Positions 1 through 10,429 of a stretch of DNA of 64,000 bases are shown here, one piece after another. The stretch lies in NCBI RefSeq assembly GCF_003633895.1, contig NZ_RBID01000016.1, positions 1 to 64,000 of the forward strand, read 5' to 3'. Position numbers and translations under genes: made by a program. The DNA comes from Vogesella indigofera. Its GTDB lineage: Bacteria > Pseudomonadota > Gammaproteobacteria > Burkholderiales > Chromobacteriaceae. The notes under the pieces were generated by a model. That model ran no database searches. It saw nothing but the letters and a program-made list of their open reading frames with translations, and was not told the origin of the DNA. Positions within the stretch are counted from its first letter, which is position 1, and every line of letters starts with the position of its first letter.

Positions 1-2
1 CC

Positions 3-2792
3 AACTACCACGGCGCGGTACCGCTGGTCAGCTACACCGTCAGCGACGGCGTGAGCAGCGACAGCTCCACCCTCAGCATCAGCGTCACCCCGGTGGACGA
101 TAAAGGTGTGGCAGGCATCGACAGCAACACTACGCTGGAAGATACGGCGGTGAGTGGCAATGTGCTGGACAACGACCGTGATATTGATAGCAACCTGACA
201 GTGGCTGGCTTCTCCGTGGACATCAATGGTGATGGCACTACAGAAAGTTTCACTGCTGGCCAGACGGCAACGATCAACGGTGTCGGGACGCTGACCCTGG
301 GTAGCGATGGCGGCTACATCTTCGCGCCGGCCGGCAACTGGAGTGGTGCCGTTCCCGCGGTGACTTACACCACGAATACCGGTACCAGCGCTACCTTGAA
401 TATTGATGTAACACCGGTGGCAGACAAACCGGCACTGACGATCAACAATTATCAGACCGTGGCTTCAATGAACTTTGAAGATGTGGCACTGCCTTCCCAG
501 GGTTATTCCGAGACGATCCAGATCAACACGATTTCGGGTACCAGCACGGTGGGCACCTGGAGCACCTGGAATGGCAGTGGTTATGTCGAGGTAGGCAAGG
601 AAGGCATCTACCAGGGCGGTAGCTCCAGTAACAAAGTCATGGAGATTGAAGCCGCCACCGGCGACAAGACCCTGTATGCGGATATCCAGGTTGAAGCTGG
701 CCGCTTCTACGAGCTGGATTTCGATGTTGCGGCACGTAATGGCCATATTGCCAGTTCCGGCATGTCGGTATCGCTGGTCAAGCTGGATGCCTCCGGTAAC
801 CCGGTTACCGGTTCGTCTGTCGTGCTGTACACCTTCTCGCCGACGGACAGCAGCTGGCACAACGTGACCGAGAACTGGACGGCAGAAGCATCCGGGACTT
901 ACCGTTTGATCTTCACGTCTACGGATTCAGGGAACAGCTACGGCGCCCTGCTGGACAACATCACTTTCTCGGCGGTTGAGAACAAGGGCTACGAGAACAG
1001 TTTCTTCAGCCTGGGAGATATCAATACCGCGCTGACCGATACCGATGGTTCCGAAGAACTGGCTGTCGAGATTTCCGGTCTGCCGGTTGGGGCGGTATTG
1101 AAGGATGGCGCTGGTCATGAGCTGACGGTTGGTACCAACGGCAAGCTGGATGTGACGGGCTGGAGTCTGACCACCCTGCAGATTCAGGTGGACCAACCGG
1201 GCAACTACACCCTGACGGTAACCTCGACTTCCAGCGAAGTGGTAAATGGCAGCGTGGTGGATAGCGACAGCAGCCAAGCCAACTTTACTATCACCGTACT
1301 GGATGTGGCCAACTTCACCGATGCCAACGAGGTGGTGACCATGGCGGAGGATGGCGTGCTCGGCGGTTCGGTGCTGACCGGTACCAGCAGCATCGAAGGC
1401 GCCGTAACGGTAAGCAGCTTCTCCATCGGCGGCGGCAGCTACGCCGCGGGTCAGACTGCCACGGTTGCCAATATCGGTACGCTGAAGGTCAATGCCGATG
1501 GCAGTTATGTCTTCACGCCGGTGAAAGACTTCAACGGTCCGGTGCCGACCGTGAATTACGTCGTGACCGATGGCAAGACCACCGATGCGTCCACGCTGAA
1601 TATTACGGTGACCGCGGTGGAGGATACTCCGGTGTCGTATAGCAGCGGCAACAGTGGTGCCTACTGGCTGATGAACTACACGTCGAATGCTAACGAATTC
1701 GACATGAAGGTGAAGAACGGCACGATGACGTTGGCGGTGGGCGAATCGCTGCACTGGGATATCCTGGTGACCGACAGTGACCAGAATGCCACGTTGACGC
1801 TGATCAACAAGAGCCTGCCAAGCGGTGCGACGCTGTCGTCCGAGCGCTTGTATGCCGAGAACGGCGAGGTGATGTTGCGGGTTTACCTCACCGTGACCGG
1901 CAACTCGGCGATTACCCTGTCCCAAGACAATCAGTTCACGATTGACGTGAATGGCGCCAGCGGCAAGGCCCTGCTGATCAACTCGGACGAGTATGTTGGC
2001 GTACACCCCAACAACGAGTATGACTACAGCACACAGTTCGATAATGGCAATGCATCACAGTGGGACGACACTGACTGGCTGAGCAGCAACGTTAGAGGTG
2101 GTGAGCTCGCTACCTCGAGCTCAAGTCAGACCGGCCAGACTGTCAGCTACGGCAACGGCGAAGATATTGCCTACGGTGCCACCGGTGGCGACAGCCTGAG
2201 TGGCGGTGCCGACAATGACTTCATCGATGGCCGGGCTGGCAACGATACCCTGCATGGCGATACAGGTAACGATGTGGTGCTGGGTGGTCATGGCAACGAC
2301 ACGCTTTACGGTGATGCCGGTAACGACTACCTGGATGGTGGCCGCGGTAGTGACGCGCTGTATGGCGGTAGTGGTAACGATGTGCTGAAAGGCGGCGCAG
2401 ACAGCGATACATTGGTTGGTGGTGCTGGTAATGACACGCTGACTGGTGGCACAGGTATCGACACCTTCAAGTGGGCGCTGGGTGATGCGGGTGCCGTGGG
2501 CTCGGCTGCGAGGGATAGCATCACTGACTTCAAGGCCGGTGTCGGTGGTGACGTGCTGGATCTGAAAGACCTGCTGCAGGGTGAGAACAGCAGTAACCTG
2601 AGCAATTACCTGCATTTCGACAAGGATGCCGCCGGTAACGCCGTTGTGCAGATCAGTTCCAGCGGTAATGTTGTGGGTGGCTTCGATCAGGCCATCACGC
2701 TTGAAGGCGTGAAACTGTCTGACCTTGGGGCTGGCGATGCGAATATCATCAACAACCTGCTGGCCAATGGCAATCTGAAGGTGGATCTGTAA
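3..2792 (+). CDS. Giant RTX adhesin, C-terminal part (5' end outside window)
   Basis: The reading frame is open from the first bases of the window, so this is the C-terminal 929 residues of a larger surface or secreted adhesin. It starts in tandem cadherin/VCBS-like beta repeats (bases about 3-110, 120-420, 1310-1640) ending in variants of TLNITVTAVED. A jelly-roll-like, carbohydrate-binding-type domain sits between them (about 460-990). Bases about 2170-2460 encode a run of GGxGxDxxx calcium-binding RTX nonapeptides (GGSGNDVLKGG, GGAGNDTLTGG). The end carries the usual type I secretion target region (ITDFKAGVGGDVLDLKDLL). Such proteins are exported by an HlyB/D/TolC-type ABC system and act in biofilm attachment. 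The transporter genes are not in this window. The family assignment is firm; the ligand is unknown. Confidence 0.9.
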   Translation, partial: NYHGAVPLVSYTVSDGVSSDSSTLSISVTPVDDKGVAGIDSNTTLEDTAVSGNVLDNDRDIDSNLTVAGFSVDINGDGTTESFTAGQTATINGVGTLTLGSDGGYIFAPAGNWSGAVPAVTYTTNTGTSATLNIDVTPVADKPALTINNYQTVASMNFEDVALPSQGYSETIQINTISGTSTVGTWSTWNGSGYVEVGKEGIYQGGSSSNKVMEIEAATGDKTLYADIQVEAGRFYELDFDVAARNGHIASSGMSVSLVKLDASGNPVTGSSVVLYTFSPTDSSWHNVTENWTAEASGTYRLIFTSTDSGNSYGALLDNITFSAVENKGYENSFFSLGDINTALTDTDGSEELAVEISGLPVGAVLKDGAGHELTVGTNGKLDVTGWSLTTLQIQVDQPGNYTLTVTSTSSEVVNGSVVDSDSSQANFTITVLDVANFTDANEVVTMAEDGVLGGSVLTGTSSIEGAVTVSSFSIGGGSYAAGQTATVANIGTLKVNADGSYVFTPVKDFNGPVPTVNYVVTDGKTTDASTLNITVTAVEDTPVSYSSGNSGAYWLMNYTSNANEFDMKVKNGTMTLAVGESLHWDILVTDSDQNATLTLINKSLPSGATLSSERLYAENGEVMLRVYLTVTGNSAITLSQDNQFTIDVNGASGKALLINSDEYVGVHPNNEYDYSTQFDNGNASQWDDTDWLSSNVRGGELATSSSSQTGQTVSYGNGEDIAYGATGGDSLSGGADNDFIDGRAGNDTLHGDTGNDVVLGGHGNDTLYGDAGNDYLDGGRGSDALYGGSGNDVLKGGADSDTLVGGAGNDTLTGGTGIDTFKWALGDAGAVGSAARDSITDFKAGVGGDVLDLKDLLQGENSSNLSNYLHFDKDAAGNAVVQISSSGNVVGGFDQAITLEGVKLSDLGAGDANIINNLLANGNLKVDL

Positions 2793-2812
2793 GCAGCGCA
2801 GGCTGTCAGTGC

Positions 2813-2841
2813 AAAAGGGCCGGGTTTCCGGCCCTTTTTTT
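2813..2841 (+). terminator. Rho-independent terminator of the RTX adhesin gene
   Basis: A hairpin with arms AAAGGGCCGG and CCGGCCCTTT around a short loop is followed by a run of T, 20 bases after the adhesin stop codon. Confidence 0.9.
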
Positions 2842-2967
2842 GTTGCCGTGAGATCGGTAAACAGTCATGGCATGGTGGGGTCAGTATGGCGTAGCGTGAT
2901 CGCTTGTGTTTACTGGCCTGATACAGAAGGTTGCAGCGGCAAGTTCTGCTCGCGCGCCTAAGCTCGA

Positions 2968-3001
2968 GAAAAAAGCCAATCCGAACACGGATTGGCTTTT
3001 G
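2968..3001. terminator. Bidirectional terminator hairpin
   Basis: Arms AAAAGCCAATCCG and CGGATTGGCTTTT with a 4-base loop (AACA) are flanked by A on the left and T on the right. The hairpin could therefore stop transcripts from either side. It lies 130 bases beyond the adhesin terminator with no gene of its own. Confidence 0.75.
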
Positions 3002-3070
3002 TGCGATGGTTTTCCTGAAACAAGATGCCCGGCAGACTACGCTTGTTGGGTGCGCGCGGAGGTGGTGTTT

Positions 3071-3151
3071 TGCTATAACAGACACCCGTGACGACAACCA
3101 GCCTCATCGCCTGAGGAGTCCCCAAATATGAAAAGCTGCTTGGGACCGTAG
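3071..3151 (+). promoter_or_regulatory. Orphan extended -10 promoter, Shine-Dalgarno and 7-codon frame
   Basis: TGCTATAAC at 3071-3079 matches an extended -10 element. A good Shine-Dalgarno GAGGAG follows at 3113-3118, and ATG at 3128 opens a frame of only seven codons (MKSCLGP) that stops at 3149-3151. It may be the remnant of a lost gene or a leader peptide; no downstream plus-strand gene follows. Confidence 0.3.
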
Positions 3152-3193
3152 TTCTTTAGGGCTGTCAGGCGTGTGTCACATCCGTGTCGATCG

Positions 3194-3234
3194 GTATGCT
3201 GGGCCCGGGCATAGCTTGGGCCCAGCATACGTTT

Positions 3235-3236
<2 letters not shown>
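3194..3236 (+). terminator. Strong inverted repeat next to the lldP stop
   Basis: Perfect 13-base arms (GTATGCTGGGCCC at 3194-3206 and its complement at 3218-3230) are followed by five T on the plus strand. The hairpin touches the lldP stop codon. It would end minus-strand lldP mRNA as a structure, and acts as a typical intrinsic terminator for plus-strand readthrough. Confidence 0.7.
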
Positions 3237-4902
<1,666 letters not shown>

Positions 4903-5142
4903 GATGTAACTCTCCTTATTGTGATGCGCGATCTCGGTGCTGCTGCCTGACGGCAGGCGGTTGCGCGAGGCGTTATGTGCCGTGCGCGAACTTTAGCGGC
5001 AGCCGGCGGTCGGCGTCATTTGGGGCTTGCCCTTGCGGGTTAACCCTGAGCAATCAGGTCAAGCTACTGAAAACAAAGGAAAAGACGAAAAAATGGCCGC
5101 AATGCCGGACAGGCGTTGCGGCCAACCTTGTGGCGGGGGGGC
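4903..5142. other. Intergenic region upstream of lldP
   Basis: This must hold the lldP promoter (minus strand), but I see no strong -35/-10 pair. Its right end carries an imperfect inverted copy of the dispersed AAGGTTGGCCGCA element, placed just after the lpxH stop. Confidence 0.5.
5094..5130. repeat. AAGGTTGGCCGCA element, imperfect inverted pair
   Basis: An exact minus-strand copy at 5117-5129 faces a shortened left arm, TGGCCGCAA at 5094-5102, and together they can form a 9-base stem. The pair lies 13 bases beyond the lpxH stop codon and may end lpxH transcription. Confidence 0.8.
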
Positions 5143-5865
5143 TTACGGCAGCGGGTGGGCGGAGACGCCGCTGTCATCCAGGCACAGGTAACCGGCGCGG
5201 CCGTCGTGCCAGTCCTGGATCACCCAGCGTGTACGCTCGCCGTCGGCCAGCGCATGGTGGTGTACGGCCGGACGGTGGGTGTGACCGTGAATCAGCGTGC
5301 AGCCAGGGTTGGCCGCAAGCAGGGCGACAACGGCGTCTTCGGTCACGTCGCTGATTTCGCTCGGGCCGTCCTGCTGCTTGCGCGATTCGCTCTGCTCGCG
5401 GATGTGGCGGGCGATGGCGTGGCGCTCCGCCAGCGGCTTATGCAGGAAGGCTTGCTGCCAGGCCGGCTGCCGCACCATGGCGCGGAACTGCTGGTAGGCG
5501 CTGTCGTCGCCACACAGTGCGTCGCCGTGGCTGAGCAGGTAGCGGCGGCCGTAGGCCTGCAGCGGGTGTGGGTCGGGCAGCAGCGTGGCGCCGCTGGCGG
5601 CGGCAAAGCCGGCACCGAGCAGGAAGTCGCGGTTGCCGTGCATCACGAACAGCGGTGTGTGGCGGCTGAAGTCGCGCATCGCCGCAACCATGCTGTGGGC
5701 GAAGGCGTCATCGTCGTCGTCGCCGACCCAGTACTCGAACAGGTCGCCGAGGATGTACAGCGCGTCGATGTGGCCGGCCCACTGCCGCAGCGTGCGCTGG
5801 AACAGTTCGCCCAGCCACGGTGCTTCGGCGTGCAGGTGCAGATCGGAGATCAGGTGTATGGCCAT
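5143..5865 (-). CDS. lpxH: UDP-2,3-diacylglucosamine diphosphatase
   Basis: A cytoplasmic/peripheral membrane metallophosphoesterase (240 residues) that hydrolyses UDP-2,3-diacylglucosamine to lipid X, the fourth step of lipid A synthesis. The calcineurin-like metal ligands are all visible: DLH at 8-10, GDLFEYW with D41, GNRD at 77-80, SHGDALC, and a C-terminal GHTHRP. I chose the internal ATG at 5865 because the protein then begins MAIHLISDLH, as in the family; a longer in-frame extension to 5991 has no family resemblance and overlaps ppiB. It lies downstream of ppiB and ppiA on the same strand. An AGGGTTGGCCGCA near-copy of the dispersed repeat lies inside it at 5305. Confidence 0.93.
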   Translation of the reverse strand: MAIHLISDLHLHAEAPWLGELFQRTLRQWAGHIDALYILGDLFEYWVGDDDDDAFAHSMVAAMRDFSRHTPLFVMHGNRDFLLGAGFAAASGATLLPDPHPLQAYGRRYLLSHGDALCGDDSAYQQFRAMVRQPAWQQAFLHKPLAERHAIARHIREQSESRKQQDGPSEISDVTEDAVVALLAANPGCTLIHGHTHRPAVHHHALADGERTRWVIQDWHDGRAGYLCLDDSGVSAHPLP

Positions 5866-5881
5866 CGTGCAGCACCATGAA

Positions 5882-5903
5882 TAAGGGCCGCACGCAGCGG
5901 CCC
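5882..5903 (-). terminator. Weak hairpin between ppiB and lpxH
   Basis: Arms GGGCCGC and GCGGCCC enclose a 5-base loop just after the ppiB stop, followed on the minus strand by only TTATT. It is probably a partial terminator or an RNA-stabilising structure within the ppiA-ppiB-lpxH set. Confidence 0.4.
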
Positions 5904-5923
5904 CGGGTCTTGCGTGAACGGGA

Positions 5924-6424
5924 TCAGGCGGCAGCCACGATCTCGGCTTTTTCGACGATGACCGGCTCGACCGGCACGTCCTGGTGACCACCGGTGCGGC
6001 CGGTTTTCACGCCCTTGATACGGTCAACCACGTCCTGGCCGGCAACCACCTGGCCGAACACGGCGTAGCCCCAGCCCTGCATGGTTTCGCTGCGGAAATC
6101 GAGGAAGTCGTTGTCCGACACGTTGATGAAGAACTGGGCGCTGGCGGAGTGCGGATCCGGCGTACGTGCCATGGCCACGGTGTAAGTCTTGTTGGACAGA
6201 CCGTTGTTGGCTTCGTTCTCGATGGTGTCGCGGGTGTCCTTCTGCTTCATGTCGGCAGTGAAACCACCGCCCTGGATCATGAAACCGTTGATCACGCGGT
6301 GGAAGATGGTGCCGTCGTAGTGGCCGTCCAGCACGTATTGCTCAAAGTTGGCGACGGTTTTCGGTGCCTTGTCGGCAAACAGTTCCAGCGTGATGTCGCC
6401 GAAGTTGGTAGTCAGTTTGATCAT
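5924..6424 (-). CDS. ppiB: Cytoplasmic peptidyl-prolyl cis-trans isomerase B (cyclophilin)
   Basis: A 166-residue single-domain cyclophilin that speeds cis/trans isomerisation of X-Pro bonds. Family motifs are present: [15 protein letters not shown] (about residues 41-55), [12 protein letters not shown], and [18 protein letters not shown]. There is no signal peptide, so it acts in the cytoplasm. The start is supported by a purine-rich site (AAGGAC) on the minus strand. It follows the periplasmic paralogue ppiA by 18 bases, so the two form an operon and look like an old tandem duplication in which one copy gained or lost a signal peptide. Confidence 0.95.
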   Translation of the reverse strand: MIKLTTNFGDITLELFADKAPKTVANFEQYVLDGHYDGTIFHRVINGFMIQGGGFTADMKQKDTRDTIENEANNGLSNKTYTVAMARTPDPHSASAQFFINVSDNDFLDFRSETMQGWGYAVFGQVVAGQDVVDRIKGVKTGRTGGHQDVPVEPVIVEKAEIVAAA

Positions 6425-6442
6425 GATGGGAGTCCTTGGGGA

Positions 6443-7012
6443 TCAGGGTTTGTAAGTGGCTTTCTGGATGACGATGGGCTCCATCGGCACATCCTGCATG
6501 CCGCCAATGTAGCCGGTGCGCGACTTGGCAATGCGGTTGACGACGTCCATGCCGGCGGTCACCTTGCCAAACACGGTGTAGCCCCAGCCTGGCGGCGTCT
6601 TGCTGCGGAAATCCAGAAAATCGTTGTTGACCAGATTGATGAAGAATTGCGAGGTCGCCGAGTGCGGATCGTTGGTGCGTGCCATGGCGATGCTGCCGAT
6701 CACGTTCTTCAGGCCGTTGTCGGCCTCGTTGGCGATCGGCGCGCGTGTCGGTTTTTGTGACAGCGCACCGCCGTCGATGGTAAAACCGCCACCCTGGATC
6801 ATGAAGCCGTCAATCACGCGGTGGAACACGGTGTTGTCGTAATGGCCGGCCTTGACGTAGCGGGTGAAATTGTCGACGGTCTTGGGCGCGCTTTGTGGCG
6901 CCAGCTCGACGGTGATCAGCCCCTTGTTGGTCTGCAGCTCCACTTTGGGCGCGGCGGTCGCCAGCAAGGGCAGCAACAGCAAGGCGAGGGCGACAATCTT
7001 CTTCATGGCCAT
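6443..7012 (-). CDS. ppiA: Periplasmic peptidyl-prolyl cis-trans isomerase A (cyclophilin)
   Basis: A 189-residue cyclophilin with an N-terminal signal peptide (MAMKK, then a leucine-rich core and ATAAPK cleavage region), so it folds exported proteins in the periplasm. It has the cyclophilin signature [15 protein letters not shown] and SQFFINLVNND. The start could be ATG 7012 or ATG 7006; both give a working signal peptide. It is the first gene of the ppiA-ppiB-lpxH run, and its promoter must lie in 7013-7174, shared with the divergent flgP promoter region. Confidence 0.93.
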   Translation of the reverse strand: MAMKKIVALALLLLPLLATAAPKVELQTNKGLITVELAPQSAPKTVDNFTRYVKAGHYDNTVFHRVIDGFMIQGGGFTIDGGALSQKPTRAPIANEADNGLKNVIGSIAMARTNDPHSATSQFFINLVNNDFLDFRSKTPPGWGYTVFGKVTAGMDVVNRIAKSRTGYIGGMQDVPMEPIVIQKATYKP

Positions 7013-7100
7013 GGTTTCCGGAGAGTTGAGGCGCGCAGTTTAGCATGAGGCCGGCGGCGATGTGCCAGCCGGCGCGAGCTGCGGCGCGCCCGTCGGCGGT

Positions 7101-7127
7101 TAAAGATTGTGCGGCAACGGCCGATAA
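7101..7127 (+). promoter_or_regulatory. Sigma-28 (FliA) promoter of flgP-flgT
   Basis: TAAAGATT at 7101-7108 and GCCGATAA at 7120-7127 are separated by exactly 11 bases. The consensus is TAAAGTTT-N11-GCCGATAA, so only one base differs. Transcription would start near 7134, about 40 bases before flgP. Confidence 0.88.
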
Positions 7128-7174
7128 AGCGATGAAGCAATAACACGACATGTAATCAGTAGGCGGAGAACGCA

Positions 7175-7873
7175 ATGAAAAAAACGGTTTTGGCAACAAG
7201 TCTGCTGGCACTGGTGTCGGTGACAGCCTGCGCCTCGTCCGCGGCGCCGGCGGCGCAGGAAGCGGCCGGCGAAGGCTGGATGGTGGTTGCCGATGCGCCT
7301 GCCGTGGCGGGAAGCCATGAGCAGCCGGGGATCTCCCGGCAGCCGGTGATGACCCAGGGCGGCGTGATGATGGGCGGCGGCTATGTCGGCCCCTTGTCCG
7401 AGCCGGCAGCCAAGGAAGTGGAAAAATACAACGCACTGCGCATCCGTGTGGTCGGCTACGGCGCGCCGCCGGCCAACCGCAGCCTGTCGCCGGTGCAGCG
7501 CCGCCTGCTGGCGATGCGTGCCTCGCAGCTGGATGCCTATCGCGCAATGGCGGAGCAGGTGCAGGGCTTCAAGCTGTCCGGCAGCAGTACCGTCGGCAAC
7601 ATGATTGCGGCCAACGATAGCTACCGCGTGTTCGTCGATGCCTACCTGCGCGGCGTGCGACTGCTGTCCACCGAGTTCAAGGCCGACGGCAGCAGCGAGA
7701 CCATCGGCGAAGTGGTATTGGACGAAGGCTTCTTCAAGGCTTATCGTAGCGCGCTGGTGACCACCGGCAACGTGGCGACCGCGGCGCGGGTGCTGCCCGC
7801 CGCCGACGGCAGCAAGCTGGGATGTACCGACAGCGGTTGTGTCTACGGTGGCGACTACTATGTTTCGCATTGA
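7175..7873 (+). CDS. flgP: LPP20-family flagellar outer-membrane lipoprotein (FlgP-like)
   Basis: A 232-residue lipoprotein. The signal peptide ends in the lipobox VTAC (Cys 19), so it should be lipidated and sent to the outer membrane. The rest resembles the LPP20 lipoprotein family, to which Vibrio FlgP belongs; FlgP helps form the outer-membrane disk around polar flagella. Two facts support a flagellar role: an almost perfect sigma-28 promoter lies directly upstream, and a FlgT-like gene follows after 8 bases. The start ATG has AGGCGGAG upstream. The gene name rests on this context and on the family, not on a detailed alignment. Confidence 0.72.
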   Translation: MKKTVLATSLLALVSVTACASSAAPAAQEAAGEGWMVVADAPAVAGSHEQPGISRQPVMTQGGVMMGGGYVGPLSEPAAKEVEKYNALRIRVVGYGAPPANRSLSPVQRRLLAMRASQLDAYRAMAEQVQGFKLSGSSTVGNMIAANDSYRVFVDAYLRGVRLLSTEFKADGSSETIGEVVLDEGFFKAYRSALVTTGNVATAARVLPAADGSKLGCTDSGCVYGGDYYVSH

Positions 7874-7881
7874 CGGCGCAG

Positions 7882-9168
7882 ATGAAAACTAAACCATTCT
7901 GGTACGCCGCCCTGTGGGCGGCGTTTTTGTTGGCAGGACCGGCGGCGGCCGAGGTGTATCGCGCCGAAGGCATGGCCTCGCTGGAGTCCGGCCTTGTCGC
8001 GGCGCGGCAGCAGGCGATCGAGGACGCGGTGCGGCAGATGGCGATGACCCACGCCGGCACGCTGCAGGCCACGTCGCGGCTCGATAACGGCGAACTGACC
8101 GAATCGAGCATGACCGGGCCGCTGACGCTGCCCGGTACGCCGCGCGTGCTGCAGGAAAGCCAACGTGACGGGCTGCTGTTTGTCACGGTGGAAGTCGATA
8201 CCGCCGAACCGGTGTCCGCCGCGGAAGCGGCCGGTGCGTCTGCCAGTCAGGCTTGCGCCCGTCCGGCGACACCGGCGGGGCGTTTCCTGACCCGGCGGCT
8301 GGTCAGCACCTATTTCGAGGTAACTCAACCGCAGGATGCCGGTGACCTCGGCAATCTGGCGACCTGGTTGCCGTCCGAACTGTCACGACGGCTGAATGCG
8401 CTGCGCGACGTGCGCGCGCTGGATGCCGGCAACGTGTCGCTGTTCCCCGGCGGCAAGGTGCAGGAGCCGTGGCAGGCCAGCGATGCCGTGCGCGACATCG
8501 GCCGCCGCGAGGAGGTGCAGTTCGTGCTCGCCGGGCGGGTGCTGGATACCGGCGTCACCCGCAAGGAGCCGCGGCTGGGCGCGTTTGGCGGCGCCAGCGG
8601 CAGCGAGGCCGGGCTGTATTACACCGGGCCGCTGGCCGGCCTGTTCGGCGCCTCGGCACGGGTGGTGCCGGTGGAGCGCCGCTTCGCCGTCGAATACTGG
8701 CTGTACGACGCGCTGACCGGCGGCGTGCTGGCCACAGCCACGGTGGCAACGACTGCGCGCGGCGCGGTGCACGACAGCTCGCTACGTGTCTTCGATCTGA
8801 GCCGCTTCCAGCAAAACGACTATGGCCGCAGCGTGGCGACGCTGCTGGATGGCGTTGCCGGCAAGCTGGCGAACACCATGCACTGCCTGCCGTTCGCGGC
8901 GCGGGTGGTGCGGGTGGACGGTGACCGCGTCTACCTGGGCGCCGGCACGCTGGACGGACTGGCCAGTGCCGACCGCCTCATCGTCTACAAGCAGCAGCCG
9001 CAGACCGAGATCCGTCGCGGCGACGGCGTGGTGCTGGGGCTGCCGGAGCGGGTGATCGGCGATGTCGAGCTGCTGCAGGTGCAGCCGCGGCTGGCGGTGG
9101 CGATGCTGCGCAATGCCCGCGGCAAGGTGGATGTCGGCGACTGGGTGCGCTTTCCGGTGCGGCGCTGA
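7882..9168 (+). CDS. flgT: Flagellar assembly protein FlgT-like
   Basis: A 428-residue exported protein with a clear signal peptide (ends [12 protein letters not shown]). The N-terminal domain ([15 protein letters not shown], about residues 33-47) is typical of FlgT, which in Vibrio forms the H ring around the polar flagellar basal body. The C-terminal part has SH3-like features ([22 protein letters not shown]). I chose the ATG at 7882, because the longer frame starting at 7822 would overlap flgP and bury the signal peptide. It shares the sigma-28 promoter with flgP. Transcription probably ends at the inverted AAGGTTGGCCGCA pair 18 bases after the stop. Confidence 0.75.
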   Translation: MKTKPFWYAALWAAFLLAGPAAAEVYRAEGMASLESGLVAARQQAIEDAVRQMAMTHAGTLQATSRLDNGELTESSMTGPLTLPGTPRVLQESQRDGLLFVTVEVDTAEPVSAAEAAGASASQACARPATPAGRFLTRRLVSTYFEVTQPQDAGDLGNLATWLPSELSRRLNALRDVRALDAGNVSLFPGGKVQEPWQASDAVRDIGRREEVQFVLAGRVLDTGVTRKEPRLGAFGGASGSEAGLYYTGPLAGLFGASARVVPVERRFAVEYWLYDALTGGVLATATVATTARGAVHDSSLRVFDLSRFQQNDYGRSVATLLDGVAGKLANTMHCLPFAARVVRVDGDRVYLGAGTLDGLASADRLIVYKQQPQTEIRRGDGVVLGLPERVIGDVELLQVQPRLAVAMLRNARGKVDVGDWVRFPVRR

Positions 9169-9185
9169 GTCGCGTTGCACCTCTT

Positions 9186-9223
9186 AAAGGTTGGCCGCAA
9201 GCGTCGTTTTGCGGCCAACCTTT
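9186..9223. repeat. AAGGTTGGCCGCA inverted pair after flgT
   Basis: Two exact copies in opposite orientation (9187-9199 plus, 9210-9222 minus) form a perfect 15-base stem with an 8-base loop and three T at the end. It is placed as a terminator for flgT, and lies before the fbpA promoter. Confidence 0.93.
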
Positions 9224-9290
9224 GCTTTATGTGATGGTGGTTTCACGCGCGGCCGGAACTGATGCAGATCAGTTTTGTTGCAAATTGCTG

Positions 9291-9319
9291 TTGATAACGA
9301 TTCTTGTCTTTATTACAAT
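9291..9319 (+). promoter_or_regulatory. fbpA promoter with overlapping Fur-box-like site
   Basis: TTGATA (9291-9296) and TACAAT (9314-9319) are 17 bases apart, a good sigma-70 promoter. The 19 bases at 9293-9311 match the Fur consensus at 11 of 19 positions, strongest in the left half GATAACGAT. Overlap with the -35 and spacer is what iron repression would need. Confidence 0.6.
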
Positions 9320-9368
9320 CGCTGCCATTGATGCTATGCCTGACAACGGGCTTTTAAGGAGTGTGACT

Positions 9369-10361
9369 GTGAACAAAAAGGTATTGCTTGCCTCGCTGCT
9401 GGCTGTCTTCGCAGGATCCGCTGCTGCGGAAGAAATCGTGGTGTACAGCTCCCGTGCCGAACAGCTGATCAAGCCGCTGTTTGACGCGTACAGCAAGGAA
9501 ACCGGTGTTGCCATCAAGGTCATTTCCGACAAGGAAGGCCCGCTGATGGAGCGCCTGAAGGCAGAAGGCAGCAACTCCCCGGCCGACATCTTCCTGACCG
9601 TGGACGCCGGCAACCTGTGGAAGGCCGAAGACATGGGCCTGTTCCAGCCGGTAAAGTCGGCCGTGCTGAACGGCAACATCCCGGCCAACCTGCGCGACCC
9701 GGACAACAACTGGTACGGCCTGTCGGTCCGCGCCCGTACCATTTTCTACAACAAGAACACCGTCAAGCCGGCGCAGCTGGCTTCCTACGAAGATCTGGCC
9801 AGCCCGAAGTGGAAGGGCAAGCTGTGCCTGCGTAGCTCGAAGAACGTCTACAACCAGTCGCTGGTTGCCACCATGATCGCCGACATCGGCCCGGTGGCCA
9901 CCGAGCGCATGGTCAAGGGCTGGGTCAACAACCTGGCGACCGCACCGTTCGGCAACGACAACGCGGTGCTGGAGGCGATTGCCGCCGGCCAGTGTGATGT
10001 CGGCATGGCCAACACCTACTACTACGGCCGTATCGTCGCCAAGAACCCGGCCTTCCCGGTCAGCCCGTTCTGGGCCAACCAGGCTGGCAAGGGCACCCAC
10101 GTAAACGTGTCCGGCGCCGGTATCGTGCGCTACGCCAAGAACGTGAAGGGCGCGGTGAAACTGCTGGAGTGGCTGTCGTCCGACAAGGCGCAGAACATGT
10201 TCGCCGACGTCAACTTCGAGTATCCGGCCAACCCGAAAGTGAAGGCCGATGCGCTGGTGGCATCGTGGGGCAACTTCAAGCACAACCTGATCAACGTCAA
10301 AGTGGCCGGCTCGAAACAGGCCGAAGCTGTGATGCTGATGGACCGCGTCGGCTACAAGTAA
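9369..10361 (+). CDS. fbpA: Ferric iron ABC transporter, periplasmic iron-binding protein
   Basis: A 330-residue solute-binding protein that captures Fe3+ in the periplasm and hands it to FbpBC. The start is GTG 9369, 8 bases after AAGGAG, giving a signal peptide [21 protein letters not shown]; the frame is open further upstream but has no start signals. The paired tyrosines that bind iron in this family are visible in NTYYYGRI (about 215-222). A Fur-box-like promoter lies upstream. A terminator hairpin follows directly, so more fbpA than fbpBC message would be made, as is common for binding proteins. Confidence 0.93.
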   Translation: MNKKVLLASLLAVFAGSAAAEEIVVYSSRAEQLIKPLFDAYSKETGVAIKVISDKEGPLMERLKAEGSNSPADIFLTVDAGNLWKAEDMGLFQPVKSAVLNGNIPANLRDPDNNWYGLSVRARTIFYNKNTVKPAQLASYEDLASPKWKGKLCLRSSKNVYNQSLVATMIADIGPVATERMVKGWVNNLATAPFGNDNAVLEAIAAGQCDVGMANTYYYGRIVAKNPAFPVSPFWANQAGKGTHVNVSGAGIVRYAKNVKGAVKLLEWLSSDKAQNMFADVNFEYPANPKVKADALVASWGNFKHNLINVKVAGSKQAEAVMLMDRVGYK

Positions 10362-10383
10362 TCCCGCAGTGGTTTCAACCCGA

Positions 10384-10406
10384 GGGCGCCGTGGCGCCCT
10401 TTTTCG
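10384..10406 (+). terminator. Terminator/attenuator between fbpA and fbpB
   Basis: GGGCGCC and GGCGCCC flank a 2-base centre (10384-10399) and are followed by five T. It lies 22 bases after the fbpA stop and should reduce readthrough into fbpB. Confidence 0.8.
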
Positions 10407-10429
10407 TTTGCGAGGCCCGTGAATGTCGT

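Larger units (their letters stand above)
2842..3193. other. Gene-free interval between adhesin and lldP
   Basis: No convincing gene lies here. The interval holds a second, bidirectional terminator hairpin (2971-3000) and an isolated set of expression signals at 3071-3151. Short open frames crossing it on both strands run through the hairpin and have no family resemblance, so they are not called. Confidence 0.6.

Noticed and set aside
2906-3131. Small plus-strand frames of 61 and 66 codons between the adhesin and lldP
   Set aside because: They run across a bidirectional terminator hairpin and lack a ribosome site and any family pattern.
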